This document shows, in pieces, positions 33,550-42,725 of a DNA stretch of 64,000 nt (its first letter is position 1; each line of letters starts with the position of its first letter). The notes below the pieces were generated by a model that had not been told where the DNA came from, made no database searches, and worked only from the letters and a program-made list of their open reading frames with translations. Made by a program: the position numbers and the translations under genes. This DNA comes from Flavobacteriaceae bacterium (GTDB taxonomy: Bacteria; Bacteroidota; Bacteroidia; Flavobacteriales; Flavobacteriaceae): positions 67,488 through 131,487 of the forward strand of contig NZMG01000030.1 in assembly GCA_002694465.1 (NCBI GenBank), written 5' to 3'.

Positions 33550-35001
33550 ATGACAAAAACAAATACCTACTTATATCAGTTAGTATTTTTAGCCCTAACT
33601 GTGTTCTTTTTGGTAAAATCTTCAACTTATGCTCAAGTTGGAATTGGAACCACAAACCCTAATACAACATCAATCCTTGATGTTACGTCTACTACTCAAG
33701 GGATATTAGTCCCTAGAATGACAACCACTGAAAGACTTGCTATTACTACGCCAGCAAATAGTTTATTAGTTTATGATACCACTGTAAAAGCTTACTACTT
33801 TTATGATACCCCAACCACAACTTGGGTAAAAATGAATTCAGATAATGACAAGCGAACTAACTATAAACTAGTAAAGTCTTCTTCAGATTTAGCTTCCGAA
33901 TTAACTGCTGGAGGAGGAACAAGATATTTGCTTACTTCAAATACTCTGTATGAGATTAATGGAACTGTATCACTTTCCTTTCCAATAGAATTAAATAATG
34001 CTTATATCACTGGTCGGGATACCAATGAAGACATTTTACTACGTTCAGGAGGTGTTTTATTAACTGGAACAACGGGAGGAAGCATAAGACAAGTTACGCT
34101 CTCTGCGCCTGGAGTGGGAGGGACAGTTTTTAACTTGACTGGAACGAGCACACAAAATATTATTTTTAGAGATTCTTTTGTGGCAAGTTCGAACTCAGTA
34201 GGAACTATAAGTGGTTTTGGATTAGTCTTTGTAAGTACTGTTCAATTTGTAAATAATACCGCTGGGATAACTTATAATAATATTAGCCGTCTACTGTTAA
34301 GTAATGTAGGGTGGGATTCTAACAACTCAAATACCTATGAAACTCTAACCGGAACGTTCGATCTTATTCAAAAAGTGGGGGGTTATAGTAATGTACTTGC
34401 AGGGAGAACAGGATTTAGAGTTACTGGAGTAACGACCATTAATGGAGATGCGGTTTTAAAAGATGTTGTTTTTTACGGCGGAGGTACTTATGTAGTAGGA
34501 ACTTCGCCATACACGGGATATAATTTTACCAAAAGATGGACGGTTAACTGTCCAGGCATCCCCGTAGAAATAGATGATGTGGCAGCTGGTAATATATATA
34601 TTACCACTTCTGCAACAACTAATTTTTCTGCCTCTGGAGCCGCAGGAAGAACAAAAATATTAGGAACCACAGCTTCAACAGGAATGTTTAGAACCACTTC
34701 AGCTGTAAATAACAGAATAGTGTATGACGGTACAAAAACTAGAATTTTTACTATTCAGGCGTCATTTACAGCAGATGCCGTGGGGAGCAACAAATTTTTC
34801 ACCTTCTTTATAGCAAAGAATGGTGTTATTTTAACACCAACTGCAATCTCTACCAAAGTAGTTGGAGGGGGAGATATTAGGGCTATGTCGTTTACAGGAA
34901 CAACGACACTTGCGCCAAATGATTATATTGAAGTTTGGGCTCAAAACGACACCGATGCTACAGGATTGATAGTTCCCTTTTTAAACTTGTTAATTAACTA
35001 A
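33550..35001 (+). CDS. Secreted QVGIG-type repetitive protein
   Basis: A 483-residue secreted protein of unknown function. Signal peptide to about residue 28 (ending STYA), then QVGIGTTNPNTTSILDV, the same mature start as fibre proteins A and B, followed by GILVPRMTTTERLAI and YYFYDTPTTTWVKM. Residues about 110-380 are Gly/Thr/Asn-rich with short strand-turn periodicity that suggests a right-handed beta-helix. The last 120 residues (TIQASFTADAVGSNKFFTFF, APNDYIEVWAQN) resemble a small jelly-roll tip like that of fibre A. No anchor visible. Convergent with the NodB gene, stop codons overlapping in CTAA. Confidence 0.65.
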   Translation: MTKTNTYLYQLVFLALTVFFLVKSSTYAQVGIGTTNPNTTSILDVTSTTQGILVPRMTTTERLAITTPANSLLVYDTTVKAYYFYDTPTTTWVKMNSDNDKRTNYKLVKSSSDLASELTAGGGTRYLLTSNTLYEINGTVSLSFPIELNNAYITGRDTNEDILLRSGGVLLTGTTGGSIRQVTLSAPGVGGTVFNLTGTSTQNIIFRDSFVASSNSVGTISGFGLVFVSTVQFVNNTAGITYNNISRLLLSNVGWDSNNSNTYETLTGTFDLIQKVGGYSNVLAGRTGFRVTGVTTINGDAVLKDVVFYGGGTYVVGTSPYTGYNFTKRWTVNCPGIPVEIDDVAAGNIYITTSATTNFSASGAAGRTKILGTTASTGMFRTTSAVNNRIVYDGTKTRIFTIQASFTADAVGSNKFFTFFIAKNGVILTPTAISTKVVGGGDIRAMSFTGTTTLAPNDYIEVWAQNDTDATGLIVPFLNLLIN

Positions 35002-35648
35002 GTTTTACATTGCGTTATTGCAGCCAATTTTAGATTTCGGTTGCTTAAATTATCTAAAACCTTCGGTAATACAAATCGAAGGTTTTTTTCTGCTTTAAGA
35101 CTATCGTGAAAAACAACAATACTTCCTGGTTGTATATTTTGTAATACATTTTGAAGACATTTTTCTTCAGAAATGTCTTTATCCCAGTCATAACTGAGCA
35201 CATCCCACATCACTATTTTATATCCTTTTTTCTGAAGAATTTTCGCCTGCTTTTTTGTTATTTTCCCATAAGGGGGTCGAAATAAATTAGATTTTTCAAT
35301 CTTCAAATTTTGAATGGTTTTTTCAAAGGCGTCAACGTTTTGAATATATTTTTCAGTTGAGGTTTCAGTTCCTTTTAGATGATTAAAGCTGTGATTTCCA
35401 AATGCGTGTCCTTCGGAAATAATTCTTTCGAAGATATTTGTATGTTTTTTTATGTTTTCACCAATGCAAAAAAAAGTGGCTTTGGCATTGTAGGCTTTTA
35501 GTTGGTCCAAAACCCAAGTAGTCACTTCGGGGATGGGACCATCATCAAAGGTGAGGTAGATTTTGTCTTCTGAACGTGAAAACGCCCAAATTCGTTTTGG
35601 AAATAACCAGGTAACAAATTTGGGCGTTTTCGTAAAAAGCAATTTCAT
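34998..35648 (-). CDS. Polysaccharide deacetylase (NodB domain)
   Basis: A 216-residue carbohydrate esterase family 4 protein that would remove N-acetyl (or O-acetyl) groups from a polysaccharide or peptidoglycan sugar. NodB motifs: LTFDDGPIPEVTTWVL (catalytic Asp-Asp), the metal ligands of GNHSFNHLKG, FRPPYGKITKKQ, WDVLSYDWD and VFHDS near the end. No obvious signal peptide; a short N-terminal basic stretch precedes the domain. It begins 2 bases after the stop codon of the large membrane protein gene, so the two are co-transcribed. Confidence 0.9.
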   Translation of the reverse strand: MKLLFTKTPKFVTWLFPKRIWAFSRSEDKIYLTFDDGPIPEVTTWVLDQLKAYNAKATFFCIGENIKKHTNIFERIISEGHAFGNHSFNHLKGTETSTEKYIQNVDAFEKTIQNLKIEKSNLFRPPYGKITKKQAKILQKKGYKIVMWDVLSYDWDKDISEEKCLQNVLQNIQPGSIVVFHDSLKAEKNLRFVLPKVLDNLSNRNLKLAAITQCKT

Positions 35649-35650
35649 AG

Positions 35651-38600
35651 CTATTCCTCTACCGAATCATTAAGAAGGGAATCCAATAATTTTTCAGTAA
35701 GACGTTCCTTTTGTAAAAACTCTGTGTCGATATTCATATCTAAACGTTCAAACAATCCTTTGAACGGTAGAAGATAATTTTTGAAAATTTGTTTTTGATG
35801 TTGATAGTATTCATCGGTGTCATACACATACACTATTTCTACCAGGCTTTCATATTGATTCAATTTTGAATAAATCTCCTGAAGATTTTCAGCCTGTTCT
35901 TCCATAGACATAGCGCCATAATAGGCTACATAACTTTGGTATTTTGCTGAGGTCTCTTCAAAAACTTTTCGCGCTTTTTCTGTTTTTTCAAGTTCATAAT
36001 AACTCAAAATATAGGGTTCTAAAAGGGAATAATATTCAAAATATTTAACTGGCATCTTTTCCATGGCTAGGTCTAGAATAGCTTCGGCTTTTTCCTGTTT
36101 ACCTTCTTTTATTAAGGCATCTGCCAAACGCGCTAAATTGCTTCGGTAGGTTATTCCGTTTCTTCGAGTTTCGGTATCGTGATAAATATCGGGATTTCCA
36201 CTATTACCCCAATCCCAACTCATGACAATATCATACATTTTGTCAGCATCAATTCTTCCCATATCAAATGGATTTCTTCTATCCACAGGTGTTCTTATGG
36301 GAACAAGCTTATAAACGACACCGTCTAGTTGTAGGTAGTCCTTCATCCATAAATAATCGTCATCACCAAAGGCTCCGCCACTAAAATAAATAGGACGCTC
36401 CCAGTTATTATTGGCAATGATGTCTAGCATTAATAAACGGTTTTTGTAAACGTAATCACCTTTTAAAACAATATCAATGTAGGGAACAATTTTATCGGCA
36501 TCTTTTTGTTCTACAATTCCGTTTTTAAGCACAGCTTCTTTATCTACAGGGACTCTTATTACTTTTGAAGGGAACGAGCTTATAAACTGACCACTATTAA
36601 GTTCTACTTTGGTTAACGGGTTTTCACTGGCAACCCAATTCATCCAAGTTTTAATGTCCACCGTATCTTCTTTGGTTTCTTGATATGCAATAACATCGCG
36701 AACGCCATAACGATACTGTTCATGTTTAAGTTGTGAAGGGATTGGATCACTAGAGAAAGCTTTTTTCTTCATATCGTCAATATACCAATCTGTCTGAAAT
36801 AAACTGGTATTGACAATGCGAACATCCTGACGATACTTTTCGATATTTTGTTGATACCATAAAGCAAACGTGTCATTATCACCAATGGTAAATAGAATTG
36901 CATTTTCATCACAGGAATCGAGATACATTCGTCCCATAGAATTAGCCGTATAACGACCAGAACGATCGTGGTCGTCCCAGTTTTGTGTTGCTAAAAGAAT
37001 GGGTGCTGCTAATGTGGTTGCCACAAGTACAATTGGCAGTGCAACTTTAGGTTTTAAATAATCTTTTACTACCTCGTAAAGGGCGTATACCCCAAAACCA
37101 ATCCACATGGCAAAAACATAAAATGATCCTACCACAGCGTAATCTCGTTCACGAGGTTCAAAAGGTCTTTCGTTGAGGTATACTTTAAGCGCTAATCCCG
37201 TAAAAAGGAAAAGCACCATTAATACCCAGAAGCTTTTTTTATCGTTTTTGGCGTGAAATACCAACCCTAAAATTCCAAGGATTAATGGCAAGAAATAGTA
37301 AGTATTTCTCGCTTTATTATTTTGTAAATCATCTGGGAGCGAATCTTGAGACCCCAATTGCCATTCATCAATAAACGATATGCCGCTTATCCAATTTCCG
37401 TTAAGATTACTGCCTTGCCACTGCACATCATTTTGGCGTCCGGAGAAATTCCACATAAAATAACGCCAATACATTTTCCCAAATTGAAACACGAACATAA
37501 ACTTCATATTGTCAATAAAGGAAGGTTTCTTTATATCTAAGAAGGGGCCAAATTGGTTTAAGAAATCATGATAATCATCACCATCCACTAGACCATTCTG
37601 GTAGGCTTCTTTAAATTTTGAAACCTCTTCGACTAATCGTTCTTCATTTCGGTATTCTCGTTTAATACCAAATTCTAATCCGTTGGTATATTCCAAATAG
37701 TTTCCTGCGTGTTCAATACTCCACATTCGAGGCAATATTGCCTTTTGTGCGTCATCTGTATTTTGAGCTGCATTTTTCCATTCATTTACAATAATATACT
37801 TGCCAGATGCTTCATCCTTTTCATATTTTGGCTTATCATCTTTGTAAGGATTCTGGGAGTCTAAACCTACATAGGCTTCAGTAAATTGAGGGCCGTAAAA
37901 AAGATGTGTTTCAGGATATTGTTCACGGTTATAATACGCTAAAAGTTCGCGTGCGTTATTAGGATTATTTTCATTTATAACGGTTCCAGCGTTGGCACGA
38001 ATTGGCAACATAAGCCAGCTTGAAAAACCTATAAAAATGAAAAGAACACAAAGAATTAGAGTATTAAAGGTAGTATGACCTTTCTTTTTAGTGTATTTTA
38101 ATCCGAAGTAAAAAAGCGTTATAAAAAGTAAGCCTGCAAAGAGGGTACCTGAGTTAAACGGGAGCCTTATGGTGTTCACAAAAAACAATTCTGTAGCGCT
38201 AAAGAACTTCATCGTCATAGGAAGCAATAACTTAAATATGAAAAGTAAGATGGCCACCACGACCACATTTGCAATTAAAAAATTCTTAACAGTAACCGTT
38301 TTATATTTTTTAAAGAAATACAAAAACCCAATGGCCGGAATGGTAAGTAACGCCATAAAATGCACTCCAAAAGATAGTCCAACGATAAAAGAAATTAAAA
38401 TGAGCCATCGATCTCCGCGCGGAGTGAACATTTCACGTTCCCAGCGAAGTCCACAATAAAACATAATAGACAGCATACAAGCCGCAGCAGCATAAACTTC
38501 TGCCTCGACTGCAGAAAACCAAAAGCTATCTGTAAATGTAAATGCCATTGAGCCAACAGCGGCACTTCCTAAGATGGCAATAGCATTATTTTTTGTGATT

Positions 38601-38935
38601 TCAGTTTGTTTTGAAACTACATTGGTCAACAAAATAGTTAATGACCAAAACATAAATAATATAGTAAATGCACTAGCAAAAACAGACATTAAATTTATGG
38701 TCAATGCAATGCTAGAAGCGTCCATGGCAAAAATGGAGAAGAAGGCACCCAATAACTGATATAGCGGTGCTCCAGGAGGGTGTCCAACCTCTAAATTACT
38801 TGCAGTTGTAATATATTCTCCTGCATCCCAAAAACTAACCGTAGGTTCTACAGTGAGCCAATACGTAATTAGGGCAATAAAAAAAACAGACCAACCAATA
38901 ATTTTATTCCACTTGCTAAAGTTAAAATCGACCAT
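35651..38935 (-). CDS. DUF2723 membrane protein (GT-C-like glycosyltransferase family)
   Basis: A 1094-residue integral membrane protein of the DUF2723 family, widespread in Bacteroidota and considered GT-C-like (protein O-mannosyltransferase-type) on fold grounds. The N-terminal family signature is PTVSFWDAGEYITTASNLEV and HPPGAPLYQLLGAFF, where the Asp-Ala-Gly-Glu lies in the first external loop, as in GT-C enzymes. About a dozen hydrophobic helices lie within residues 15-320 and 560-660. The C-terminal half is soluble (ENAILFTIGDNDTFALWYQ, about 690 onward) with TPR-like helices at the end. Paired with the NodB gene; glycan or glycoprotein assembly is inferred. Confidence 0.85.
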   Translation of the reverse strand: MVDFNFSKWNKIIGWSVFFIALITYWLTVEPTVSFWDAGEYITTASNLEVGHPPGAPLYQLLGAFFSIFAMDASSIALTINLMSVFASAFTILFMFWSLTILLTNVVSKQTEITKNNAIAILGSAAVGSMAFTFTDSFWFSAVEAEVYAAAACMLSIMFYCGLRWEREMFTPRGDRWLILISFIVGLSFGVHFMALLTIPAIGFLYFFKKYKTVTVKNFLIANVVVVAILLFIFKLLLPMTMKFFSATELFFVNTIRLPFNSGTLFAGLLFITLFYFGLKYTKKKGHTTFNTLILCVLFIFIGFSSWLMLPIRANAGTVINENNPNNARELLAYYNREQYPETHLFYGPQFTEAYVGLDSQNPYKDDKPKYEKDEASGKYIIVNEWKNAAQNTDDAQKAILPRMWSIEHAGNYLEYTNGLEFGIKREYRNEERLVEEVSKFKEAYQNGLVDGDDYHDFLNQFGPFLDIKKPSFIDNMKFMFVFQFGKMYWRYFMWNFSGRQNDVQWQGSNLNGNWISGISFIDEWQLGSQDSLPDDLQNNKARNTYYFLPLILGILGLVFHAKNDKKSFWVLMVLFLFTGLALKVYLNERPFEPRERDYAVVGSFYVFAMWIGFGVYALYEVVKDYLKPKVALPIVLVATTLAAPILLATQNWDDHDRSGRYTANSMGRMYLDSCDENAILFTIGDNDTFALWYQQNIEKYRQDVRIVNTSLFQTDWYIDDMKKKAFSSDPIPSQLKHEQYRYGVRDVIAYQETKEDTVDIKTWMNWVASENPLTKVELNSGQFISSFPSKVIRVPVDKEAVLKNGIVEQKDADKIVPYIDIVLKGDYVYKNRLLMLDIIANNNWERPIYFSGGAFGDDDYLWMKDYLQLDGVVYKLVPIRTPVDRRNPFDMGRIDADKMYDIVMSWDWGNSGNPDIYHDTETRRNGITYRSNLARLADALIKEGKQEKAEAILDLAMEKMPVKYFEYYSLLEPYILSYYELEKTEKARKVFEETSAKYQSYVAYYGAMSMEEQAENLQEIYSKLNQYESLVEIVYVYDTDEYYQHQKQIFKNYLLPFKGLFERLDMNIDTEFLQKERLTEKLLDSLLNDSVEE

Positions 38936-39062
38936 GTAATGTTACAATTTTCGTTGAGGCGAATTTACTAATAATATATTTAGGTGAATGATAAAAAAAT
39001 ACTAACGGAAGATATCTAAAGATATTTTTAAAAATAAAAGGGTGCTTTTTTTAACTAATTTA

Positions 39063-39093
39063 TTTGTGCAACCCAAAGTTTGTATTAAATTTG
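39063..39093 (+). promoter_or_regulatory. Promoter of the tRNA-Gln gene
   Basis: TTTG (39063-39066) and TAAATTTG (39086-39093), 19-base spacer, match both flavobacterial promoter elements. The tRNA begins 17 bases downstream. Confidence 0.75.
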
Positions 39094-39110
39094 CGCCCAC
39101 ATTATGGAAT

Positions 39111-39183
39111 TGGCCCATGGTGTAACTGGCAACACGTCTGGTTTTGGTCCAGAAGAGTCTAGGTTCGAGCCCTAGTGGGCCAA
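39111..39183 (+). tRNA. tRNA-Gln (anticodon TTG)
   Basis: A 73-base cloverleaf folds by hand: acceptor TGGCCCA/TGGGCCA, D stem GTGT/ACAC, anticodon stem TCTGG/CCAGA around loop TTTTGGT with anticodon TTG, and T stem CTAGG/CCTAG around TTCGAGC, with discriminator A. CCA is not encoded. The U-ended anticodon should read both CAA and CAG. Confidence 0.97.
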
Positions 39184-39192
39184 CAAGAAAAT

Positions 39193-39227
39193 AAAGTCCC
39201 AACGTAATTATGTTGGGACTTTTCTTT
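39193..39227 (+). terminator. Terminator after tRNA-Gln
   Basis: AAAGTCCCAAC/GTTGGGACTTT stem with an 8-base loop followed by TTCTTTT, 10 bases after the tRNA. Confidence 0.85.
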
Positions 39228-39235
39228 TAAGAAAT

Positions 39236-39266
39236 AAAAAACCCAGACTTACGCTGGGTTTTTTTA
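39236..39266 (-). terminator. Terminator of the 39281 gene
   Basis: AAACCCAG/CTGGGTTT stem with a 7-base loop and T runs on both sides, 15 bases after the minus-strand stop codon. It may work in both directions. Confidence 0.8.
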
Positions 39267-39280
39267 TTAAGGGGATTTAA

Positions 39281-39745
39281 TTATTCGTTTGTAACACTAA
39301 TCATATTCACTTTAACTGGACATCCCTCTGGTATTTCACAGACTTTTTCAATAAAATCGTATTGAAGAACTTCTCCAGCCACATTGATATTAAATCCAGA
39401 AGCTGTTGGAACTACGGTTACTGGATTGTCCTCATAAGAGTCATAAGTTAGTGTAAAAGCATTGTCATAAAAAGGGTCTCCGTCTGCATCTACGCTAATG
39501 GTAGTAACTACCTTGGCGGGGCTTTTAACACGGGTTTCCTCCTTTTTACTTAAGTCGTCCATTTTTACATATCCTGTAGATTTTGTGTCAATTTTGACCA
39601 CATAATCAATGGCTCCTTTTTCACTTTTAACGGTAAATTTGTTATTTTTTGTTTCTGCTGCGGTTTGTTTGTTATCGGTTTGTGCATACATTCCTGAAAC
39701 AATCACTACTGCAATGATGGTTACTATTTTTTTTATTGTTTTCAT
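39281..39745 (-). CDS. Secreted protein of unknown function
   Basis: A 154-residue exported protein I do not recognise. Signal peptide MKTIKKIVTIIAVVIVSGMYA is cleaved before QTDNKQT. The mature part is hydrophilic with alternating strand patterns (KFTVKSEKGAIDYVVKIDT, then TISVDADGDPFYDNAF) and two Cys near the C-terminus (EKVCEIPEGCPVKV) that could form a disulfide. It lies alone on the minus strand between tRNA-Gln and a Usp gene, with its own terminator. Confidence 0.7.
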   Translation of the reverse strand: MKTIKKIVTIIAVVIVSGMYAQTDNKQTAAETKNNKFTVKSEKGAIDYVVKIDTKSTGYVKMDDLSKKEETRVKSPAKVVTTISVDADGDPFYDNAFTLTYDSYEDNPVTVVPTASGFNINVAGEVLQYDFIEKVCEIPEGCPVKVNMISVTNE

Positions 39746-39937
39746 GTTTTAGTTTATTTGGTTATTACTATGTTGCTAATTCTCATTTGCAACTATATCC
39801 AATATAAATTAATACATCGTTGAAGTAAAGGGATTTAACTAGGTTTAACTACTTTTAAAGGTATCTTAACTTAAATTTTGTTAAAAAAACTTAATTACTC
39901 CAATGTATTTTAACTATTCAAGAATGGATTTAATATT

Positions 39938-39963
39938 AAAAAACCCTTCAATTTTGAAGGGTT
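39938..39963 (-). terminator. Terminator after the Usp gene
   Basis: AACCCTTCAA/TTGAAGGGTT stem, minus strand followed by six T, about 30 bases after the stop codon. Confidence 0.85.
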
Positions 39964-39991
39964 AGTTGAAAGTTAAAAAGAGTTCTATTTT

Positions 39992-40810
39992 TTAAATTTT
40001 AAAAGTCATTACGGGCATATTAGCGTGATTTACTAGGTCTTCACTAACACTTCCATTAAAGAAATGGGAGATTCCTTTTCTGCCATGAGTACTCATCCCT
40101 ATAAGTTGTGCATTACTTTCTCGAGCAAAACCTAGTATGCCCTTTTCTACAGAAATATCGTTGTAAATATTTAAAGTATAATTTGGGTATTTCATTCCCT
40201 TAATAAATAAAGCCATCATTTTTTTGGCATCCATGGAGGTAGTAAATCCGCTTGGAGTATTCACATAAAGTAAATGAATAGTAGCACCGAAATTTTCAGC
40301 AAATTTTTGAGCTACCTCAAAGGGTTTTTTACATTCGTTTGAGAAATCTGTTGCGAAGACAAAGTCTTTAACTTCAAACTTCTTATGCTCATTTTTAATG
40401 ACCAAAACCGGAATTTTTGAAGTACGAACAACTTTTTCGGTATTACTTCCAATAAACATTTCTTTAAATCCACTTGCACCGTGGGATCCCATTACAATAA
40501 GATCAATTTTATTGGACTTTACTGCTTCAGAAATATCATCATAAATTTCACCGTGTCCAATAGTTTGTTTTACCTTAACTTTTTTCAAGTAAGGTTTTTT
40601 CATTAATTCGGCAAATTGTTTTTCAGCTAGCTTAATAAAAAACAAGGCTTCTGGCAAGGCACCTTTGTTGGTATTGGCAAGATGTAATGGCATTTCCATT
40701 GAGTGTAATAAATATATTTCACTATCATTTTTTTTTGCCATTTGAACGGCAACTTTTAATGCGTTTTCGGCTTGAGGTGAAAAATCTGTAGGGAGTAAAA
40801 TTCTTTTCAT
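39992..40810 (-). CDS. Tandem-domain universal stress protein
   Basis: A 272-residue cytoplasmic protein with two UspA domains. Domain 1 (about 1-140) opens KRILLPTDFSPQAENAL and has the nucleotide-binding glycine pattern VMGSHGASGFKEMFIGSNTE. Domain 2 (about 148-272) opens DFVFATDFSNECKKPF and has MSTHGRKGISHFFNGSVSE. Both loops keep G-2x-G-9x-G/S, so ATP binding is plausible. The partner and stress are unknown; monocistronic, divergent from the rimP operon. Confidence 0.9.
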   Translation of the reverse strand: MKRILLPTDFSPQAENALKVAVQMAKKNDSEIYLLHSMEMPLHLANTNKGALPEALFFIKLAEKQFAELMKKPYLKKVKVKQTIGHGEIYDDISEAVKSNKIDLIVMGSHGASGFKEMFIGSNTEKVVRTSKIPVLVIKNEHKKFEVKDFVFATDFSNECKKPFEVAQKFAENFGATIHLLYVNTPSGFTTSMDAKKMMALFIKGMKYPNYTLNIYNDISVEKGILGFARESNAQLIGMSTHGRKGISHFFNGSVSEDLVNHANMPVMTFKI

Positions 40811-40897
40811 ATAGGTTTATTTTGGAAGGATTTTCTTACCATTAAAGTACGAAAATTCAAAGAGATGGCAATATTTTTATTATCAAAATAAATATAG

Positions 40898-40905
40898 TAT
40901 ATTTG
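40898..40905 (+). promoter_or_regulatory. -7 box of the rimP-nusA-infB operon
   Basis: TATATTTG matches TAnnTTTG and is followed by GC as in several other promoters here. No -33 TTG is seen. Transcription would start near 40912. Confidence 0.5.
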
Positions 40906-40930
40906 CACCGAAATTAACAAGATAATAGGT

Positions 40931-40956
40931 GAGGGGACATGAAGTCCCCTCTTTTT
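40931..40956 (+). terminator. Terminator-like hairpin in the rimP leader (possible attenuator)
   Basis: GAGGGGAC/GTCCCCTC, a perfect 8-bp GC-rich stem with a 5-base loop, is followed at once by TTTTTAT. It lies between the predicted promoter and the rimP start codon (40969). No plus-strand gene ends here, so it can only stop transcripts of the operon itself, or define a very short RNA. Confidence 0.7.
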
Positions 40957-40968
40957 ATAGCCTAATTT

Positions 40969-41430
40969 ATGAAGGAGAAAGTTGAAAAATTGCTTGAAAA
41001 AGCCCTTGAAGAAAATCCATCGTTATTTCTTATTTCGTTATCTATTTCTAGCGCCAATCATATTCAAATTATTATTGATGGCGATGAGGCGGTTAGCGTA
41101 CAAAACTGTATGGACATAAGCAGAGCGATAGAGCACAACTTGGATCGGGAAGAGGAAGATTTCTCCTTGGAGGTGTTATCGGCTGGAGTTTCGGAGCCGT
41201 TAACTCAGAAAAGGCAGTATAAAAAAAATATTGGAAGGGATTTAAAAGTTAAAACCCTAGAAAATACCATAGAAGGAACGCTTATTGAAGCAACCGACGA
41301 AGCCATCAAGCTTCAATGGAAAGCAAGAGAGCCAAAACCTACTGGGAAAGGAAAAGTAACTGTTGAAAAAGAGACAGAAATACCTTATTCAACAATTGTA
41401 GAAGCAAAAGTGATGATTAAATTTAAGTAA
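40969..41430 (+). CDS. rimP: Ribosome maturation factor RimP
   Basis: Assembly factor for the 30S subunit, 153 residues. The N-terminal domain (about 1-80) and C-terminal SH3-like barrel (about 85-153) show family features such as VLSAGVSEPLTQKRQYKKNIGRDLKVKT and the segment EGTLIEATDEAIKL. It is the first gene of rimP-nusA-infB, a conserved order; nusA follows after 6 bases. The start ATG is preceded by a terminator-like leader hairpin rather than a ribosome-binding site. Confidence 0.93.
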   Translation: MKEKVEKLLEKALEENPSLFLISLSISSANHIQIIIDGDEAVSVQNCMDISRAIEHNLDREEEDFSLEVLSAGVSEPLTQKRQYKKNIGRDLKVKTLENTIEGTLIEATDEAIKLQWKAREPKPTGKGKVTVEKETEIPYSTIVEAKVMIKFK

Positions 41431-41436
41431 CAGAAT

Positions 41437-42669
41437 ATGGAAAATTTAGCGTTAATCGAATCGTTCTCTGAATTTAAAGACGACAAACAAATAGACAGAG
41501 TTACGCTTATGGCGATACTTGAAGACGTTTTTAGAAACGCGTTAAAGAAAAAATATGGAAGTGATGATAACTTCGATATTATTGTAAATCCAGACAAAGG
41601 AGATTTAGAGATTTGGAGAAATAGGGTGGTAGTTGCCGATGGTGAAGTGGAAGATCCTAATGAAGAAATATCACTTAGCGAAGCACGTAAAATTGAAGAT
41701 GACTTTGAGGTTGGTGAAGATGTTTCGGAAGAAGTAAAATTAATGGATTTAGGAAGACGTTCTATTTTAGCATTGCGTCAAAACCTTATTTCAAAAATCC
41801 ATGAGCACGATAATACCATCGTGTACAAGCAATTTAAAGACATGGAAGGCGAAATTTATACCGCCGAAGTGCATCATATCCGTCATCGTGCTGTTATCTT
41901 ATTGGATGACGAAGGGAATGAAATTATCCTTCCAAAGGAAAAACAAATTCCTTCAGACTTTTTTAGAAAAGGAGACAACGTTCGTGGTATTATAGAAAGT
42001 GTAGAGCTCAAAGGAAATAAGCCGGCCATTATTATGTCACGTGCAAATCCGTTGTTCTTAGAAAAGCTTTTCGAACAAGAAATTCCAGAAGTTTTCGACG
42101 GCTTAATTACTATTAAAAAAGTAGTTAGAATTCCAGGTGAAAAAGCTAAAGTTGCTGTAGATACTTATGATGATAGAATTGATCCAGTGGGAGCTTGTGT
42201 GGGAATGAAAGGATCAAGAATCCATGGAATTGTAAGAGAACTAGGAAATGAAAATATTGATGTTATTAACTATACCAATAACACGAATTTATTCATTACA
42301 AGAGCATTAAGCCCTGCCAAAGTAACCTCCATTAACATAAATGAAGAGACTAAACGTGCAGAAGTGATTCTAAAGCCTGAAGAAGTTTCTAAAGCGATTG
42401 GACGGGGTGGGCACAATATTCGTTTGGCAGGACAACTTACTGGATACGAAATAGATGTGTTAAGAGAAGGTGCAGAAGAGGATGTGGAATTAACCGAATT
42501 CTCAGACGAAATAGAAGGATGGATTATTAACGAATTCAAGAAAATTGGACTAGATACAGCGAAGAGTGTTCTTGAAAAAGACCTAGCATTTTTAGTAAAT
42601 AGTACAGATCTTGAGGAGGAGACCATTCAAGAAGTTATCAATATATTAAAAGAAGAATTTGAAGAGTAG
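41437..42669 (+). CDS. nusA: Transcription termination/antitermination factor NusA
   Basis: RNA-polymerase-associated factor acting in pausing, termination and antitermination, 410 residues. The N-terminal domain (about 1-125), S1 domain (about 135-200, [18 protein letters not shown]) and two KH domains follow (about 200-345), with [20 protein letters not shown] in KH1 and [19 protein letters not shown] in KH2. The C-terminal acidic repeats found in E. coli NusA are missing, as usual outside Proteobacteria; a short helical tail remains. It sits between rimP and infB in one transcript. Confidence 0.97.
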   Translation: MENLALIESFSEFKDDKQIDRVTLMAILEDVFRNALKKKYGSDDNFDIIVNPDKGDLEIWRNRVVVADGEVEDPNEEISLSEARKIEDDFEVGEDVSEEVKLMDLGRRSILALRQNLISKIHEHDNTIVYKQFKDMEGEIYTAEVHHIRHRAVILLDDEGNEIILPKEKQIPSDFFRKGDNVRGIIESVELKGNKPAIIMSRANPLFLEKLFEQEIPEVFDGLITIKKVVRIPGEKAKVAVDTYDDRIDPVGACVGMKGSRIHGIVRELGNENIDVINYTNNTNLFITRALSPAKVTSININEETKRAEVILKPEEVSKAIGRGGHNIRLAGQLTGYEIDVLREGAEEDVELTEFSDEIEGWIINEFKKIGLDTAKSVLEKDLAFLVNSTDLEEETIQEVINILKEEFEE

Positions 42670-42725
42670 CAGAAAGATTAACTACTTTTACAAATCAATT
42701 TAAGAAAATAACAGGCAAGCATTTT

